The translations under genes and the position numbers were made by a program. Source: Paralithodes platypus (taxonomy: Eukaryota; Arthropoda; Malacostraca; Decapoda; Lithodidae). Taken from it: a DNA stretch of 64,000 nucleotides. Where the stretch lies: assembly GCA_032716605.1 (NCBI GenBank), contig CM064530.1:6232991-6296990 (forward strand), written 5' to 3'. This document shows, in pieces, positions 60,315-64,000 of this stretch. The notes under the pieces were generated by a model that was not told the origin of the DNA, did not search any database, and saw nothing but the letters and a program-made list of their open reading frames with translations. The first letter of the stretch is position 1, and each line of letters begins with the position of its first letter.

Positions 60315-60525
60315 TTAACCCTTTCAGTACCGGTGACGTCTCGTTTAATTTCAGCTACATTTAGACGATTTTACGAAGCTTAGGAAGGATATATGGTAGC
60401 CGAGAGGATTAATTGAGATAGTCCGTAGCCTTTTAATAGGGAGACGTCCTTCCTGAGCTGAACACAATCGTCTAACAGTTGCCAGAATATAAAGAAAAGG
60501 ACCTCACTGGTACGGAAAGGGTTAA
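60315..60525. mobile_element. MITE family A copy (first of a tandem pair)
   Basis: TTAACCCTTTCAGTACCGGT and CTGGTACGGAAAGGGTTAA. It shares TTAA 60522-60525 with the next copy. Confidence 0.8.
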
Positions 60526-60732
60526 CCCGTTCAGAAACAGGGACGCCATTTTCATCATATTCTGGAAACTCTAAGACGATTTTATTCAGCTTAAGAAAGA
60601 TCTCTGGCAATAATAAGGCTTCAAACTCTCAACCAACCCTTTTAACTACCACAGGTCTTTCCTAAGCTGCACAATATCGTCTAAATATAGCTAGAATAAA
60701 ATATAACACGTCGCTGGTACTCAAAGGGTTAA
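60522..60732. mobile_element. MITE family A copy (second of a tandem pair)
   Basis: TTAACCCGTTCAGAAACAGG and GCTGGTACTCAAAGGGTTAA. The interior differs from the first copy, so this is a separate insertion into the TTAA end and not a duplication. Confidence 0.8.
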
Positions 60733-60764
60733 GGGGTTTTACTCAAGGAATATCGGACTCAACA

Positions 60765-60949
60765 GGGGGGGGGGGCGCATCTGTTCAACATTAACTATCT
60801 GACAGGTTAATAGCTACGGTATGTATGTATATATTTATGTACGCCAAGAGGTCCTTCATACGCACACAATCTCTCTCTCTCTCTCTCTCTCATACACATA
60901 ATACCGGTATACCCCAAAACGCAATATTCTCTCCTCTCTCTCACGCACG

Positions 60950-60980
<31 letters not shown>

Positions 60981-61600
60981 AAACACACACACGCACCCAC
61001 ACACACTCACATATACACATACCGTACACACACACACATCCTACTTCACACACACACACACAAACACACAGTCACGCTTCAAACATACTTATATTATAGG
61101 TCTGTACTCAAGACATGTATGAGTCAATAATGTCGGTAGGTAGGTGTGTACATTATTATTAACTGACTCACAGGTTAACAGGTCATTGTCTGCTCGCCTG
61201 TGTCTGTATGTCTGTCTCTTAGTTGGTTTGTTGTTTTTGTTACATTTGTCTGTACGTCTGTCTGTCTTCTGTGTGTTTATAATTATGTACTCCCCCTCCC
61301 TCCCTCCCCCCTGCCTCAAAAGCTGTAAGTAGTTTTTTAATTAATAATTTAATATACTGTATATATATATATATATCCCCGGAATGAACTGCAATAATTA
61401 TGTTTAAGGTGCCGTACTAACGATTCCTTGTAACTCTCTCCCACACTCACTCACTCTCTCTCCCTCACCCCCCACACACTCCCTCTCATTCTACTTCATT
61501 CATTTCCACCCCTCACGACTCATACATATATATTTTAAGGATACAGTCAAGCTATGTGGGACTCGGTGAATCAGGGCGTATATAGGGTTGACATTTAGCC
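60765..61600. other. Microsatellite-rich non-coding DNA
   Basis: CT runs near 60870-60890, CA runs at 60950-61060 and a TA run at about 61358-61376. ORFs (76, 101, 67 and 62 codons) are repeat translations. No gene is supported. Confidence 0.6.
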
Positions 61601-61763
61601 CTTTTGTGACCCGATGACGCATTTATTACCGTTTTCCTGGCTATTATTAGACGATTTTATTCAGATTCGAACTCGGAGGGGTATATGGATGTCAGAGGGT
61701 TAATTGAGACAGTGTTTACCCTACTAATAGACGACTTTATTCAGATTAGGAAGGGTATATTAT

Positions 61764-61811
<48 letters not shown>

Positions 61812-61975
61812 AGTGTGTGCATGTGTGTGTGTATGTGTGCATGTGTGTGCGTGCGTTGGGACATAATTATAAGCCTCCAACAACAACAACAACAACAACA
61901 CATCTCCAGCAGCCTCAGACCGGAAATGACACTCTCCCAAGTTTACTTCAGCCTAATTAACCCTTTCGAGAACGT
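61600..61975. mobile_element. MITE family A piece expanded by a (GT)n repeat
   Basis: ACCGTTTTCCTGGCTATTAT, TAGACGATTTTATTCAGATT and a second ATAGACGACTTTATTCAGAT mark a partly duplicated left half. A GT run lies at 61764-61808 and an ACA run at 61880-61900. Confidence 0.5.
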
Positions 61976-62054
61976 GGAGTTTTTTTTTCAGGCCTTCATG
62001 CTAACACTAGGCGATTTGATACAGAAATGACATGTTTACCGTACTTCAACCTCT

Positions 62055-62435
62055 TTAAGGGGGGGGGGGGTTAGTGCTTTTTTTTAGTCTATGTTTTTTT
62101 TTTTTTTTTTTTTTTAGTATCCTTGCTAGACCTCCATCAAGCTTAGAAATATACCCCCTAGACTCCCTTTCAAGATAAATTTGTACTTTTTTCGGTAGAA
62201 TAATGTCCCGGCCAAAAGCCGATTCCTTCTAAAATTAAAGGCTCGCTATCGCTCGCCACGAAAAAATCGACACCTAATGGGCACTGGGCACGAAAGGTCT
62301 TAATATTGACACAAACATGAGGCGAAAGGTCTCAAAATCGCCAAAATAACTGAACGAACGTCATGAAATCTCAAAACTAATATGCTAAACATGAGGGAGA
62401 AGGGGGTCCAGAAAAAGCGAGTAGTACCCCCTTAA
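62055..62435. mobile_element. MITE family B copy
   Basis: TTAAGGGGGGGGG at 62055 and TACCCCCTTAA ending 62435, with GCTAGACCTCCATCAAGCTT, TTTCGGTAGAATAATG and GCTCGCTATCGCTCGCCACG. Similar TTAACyCTTTCG..CTAACACTAGGCGATTT half-elements sit immediately to the left (about 61959) and right (about 62432), suggesting insertion between duplicated ends of another element. Confidence 0.7.
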
Positions 62436-62619
62436 CTCTTTCGGTAATAACGCGGAGGATTTTTTCAGGTTTTCTTGCTAACACTAGGCGATTTTATAAG
62501 GAAATAATGACATGTTTATTTCAGCCTCATTAGCCTCAGTCTCACACTTTATAACTAGTTCTTCCATTCGTAATTTACTTCACACACATAATTATTCACT
62601 ATTACTTAATCGCACCCTC

Positions 62620-62812
62620 ACAGTCTCTCTCTCTCTCATACACATAATATAACTCACTCTCTCTCTCTCTCACACACACACATACTATATCTCACTCTCT
62701 CTCTCTCTCTCTCTCCCGGACATTGACATCAACATCAACAACAAGAACAACAACAACAACAACGGTTCACTTCCTCCTCTTGTTATCTTCCTATTAAACT
62801 TATCTAGGTAAG

Positions 62813-62875
<63 letters not shown>

Positions 62876-63120
62876 ATATATAACCTAATTATTACTATCT
62901 CTCTCTCACTTTCGCATCACTATCATTATATATCTCTCTCTCTCATATTACCCTCCTATTAATAACCATCAAAGGGGTAGCGATATCGGTCTGTAGGTCT
63001 GTCTGTGTCTGTGTGTACCTGTCTATTGGTTGGTTGTCCGTCCGTCCGTCTGTCTGTCTGTCTGTCTCTCCCGAACATTGGCATCCACTCATCATGACTA
63101 ACAACAACAATAACGACTCA
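62620..63120. repeat. CT, CA, ACA and CTGT microsatellites
   Basis: The longest run is CT at about 62815-62870. Nothing coding. Confidence 0.9.
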
Positions 63121-63279
63121 TCCTTAATAACAACAAGACTAACGGTCCATTTCCTTGTAGAACTACGGTACGGTACGGTACGGTACTGTTAATGATTACT
63201 ACCGGTACCTTTGTCTGTACTGTACGTTGATTTCCAATCTCTCTCTCTTTACACACACACACACACAGTATATCTATAT

Positions 63280-63280
63280 C

Positions 63281-63341
<61 letters not shown>

Positions 63342-63421
63342 TAATCGCTCTAGGCTAATAGCATTTTGTGGGTATGAATCATCCTGTGACCATCGCCTGG
63401 AACACGTGACTCTCGTATACA

Positions 63422-63472
<51 letters not shown>

Positions 63473-63566
63473 ATCGCTCTATGCTATAGCATTTTGTGGG
63501 TATGAATCATCCTGTGACCATTCGCCTGGAACACGTGACTCTCGTATACAGTATATATATATATAT
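63280..63566. repeat. About 125-bp tandem duplication bounded by TA/GA repeats
   Basis: GAATCGCTCTATGCTATAGC-type and TTTTGTGGGTATGAATCATC, then GGAACACGTGACTCTCGTAT, occur twice (about 63341-63420 and 63473-63551), each followed by TACAGTATATATATA. Small ORFs over it are artefacts. Confidence 0.8.
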
Positions 63567-63633
63567 AAAACAAACACGGTCCTTGGAATTCGAACTTGTT
63601 ATATTCTACGATAGACCGACCTGTATGAGACGG

Positions 63634-63843
63634 TTAACCCCTTCTGTGCCGGTGACGTCTTTTCTACTGGATTTCAGCTACATTTAGACGATTTTATGTA
63701 GCTTAGGAAAAATATACGATAGGTATTAGGATTAATTAAGATAGTAGCTTTAAATTGGTAGACGTTCTTCCTAAGCAGAATAAAATCGCTTAATAGCAGC
63801 CAAAATAAAGTGAAATAGACGTCGCTGGTAAAGAATGGGTTAA
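63634..63843. mobile_element. MITE family A copy
   Basis: TTAACCCCTTCTGTGCCGGT and GCTGGTAAAGAATGGGTTAA; arms TTTAGACGATTTTATGTAGC and CAGAATAAAATCGCTTAATA. 210 bp. Confidence 0.8.
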
Positions 63844-63874
63844 AACTAGTGTACGTATTTACCATTTGTGAAGC

Positions 63875-64000
63875 AGGTATATGGGTGTATCAGTCTTTCC
63901 CTCTTCCTATGACTTAAATTGCTTCAAACTCCGTGTGTCCAGGCATTTTAGCTCGAACGTCCCTTGATTTCGGCACTGTCACTCTTTGAAATCTGGGGGA
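63875..64000 (+). mobile_element. LINE 3' end fragment, runs off the window
   Basis: CCCTCTTCCTATGACTTAAA, CTCCGTGTGTCCAGGCATTT and GCACTGTCACTCTTTGAAAT match 9205-9310. The rest lies beyond the window. Confidence 0.55.

Overview
This is a repeat-laden eukaryotic nuclear window with no sign of prokaryotic organisation. It has spliced genes with GT/AG introns, tRNA-derived SINEs, several non-LTR retrotransposon clades, hundreds of simple repeats and very many short TIR/foldback elements. A short CCTAA (TTAGG) run, the microsatellite load and the mix of RTE-, CR1- and Jockey/I-like LINEs suggest an arthropod, most likely a decapod crustacean. That assignment is inference; no taxon-diagnostic gene was read.

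Two protein-coding genes are well supported, both on the minus strand. The first (24242-37179) is an orthologue of BANP (SMAR1), the nuclear BEN-domain DNA-binding protein. Eight coding exons were placed by hand; every junction is in phase and the exons encode about 394 aa: an acidic N-terminus, a coiled coil, the conserved pre-BEN/BEN block and a short His-rich acidic tail. Its introns carry a nearly full-length RTE LINE (32280-35475), a second RTE-like LINE (29150-31155), a 480-bp TTAA-flanked transposon and a 254-bp near-perfect palindrome. Just downstream (22978-23880) are three decayed copies of part of the BANP terminal exon, interleaved with SINEs. The second gene (47829-50604) is the 3' end of an unidentified single-pass membrane protein: Thr-rich stalk, one TM helix and a roughly 360-residue Pro-rich cytoplasmic tail. 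Its extracellular exons were not found and probably lie beyond the window. A weaker candidate is a terminal exon at 9622-9830 (-).

Layout. 1-24 kb: almost all transposon debris, with a 716-bp TIR element (7865-8580), a 69-bp satellite (13386-14307), an integrase fragment, three LINE bodies and SINEs. 24-38 kb: BANP. 38-47 kb: LINE fragments, an isolated 29-bp perfect hairpin and MITEs. 47.8-50.6 kb: membrane-protein gene. 50.6-64 kb: microsatellites, minisatellites, an approximately 155-nt C-rich tract, CR1 LINE pieces and more MITEs.

The dominant theme is mobile DNA using TTAA targets. One foldback family (TTAACCC..GTAC / GTAC..GGGTTAA, about 215 bp) occurs some 25 times, and a second TTAA family about a dozen times. 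They are repeatedly nested in one another and come within about 20 bp of two inferred splice sites. LINE and SINE 3' ends share tails, and one RTE-like copy shows a 5' inversion. Most MITE and LINE boundaries are approximate because they were read by eye.
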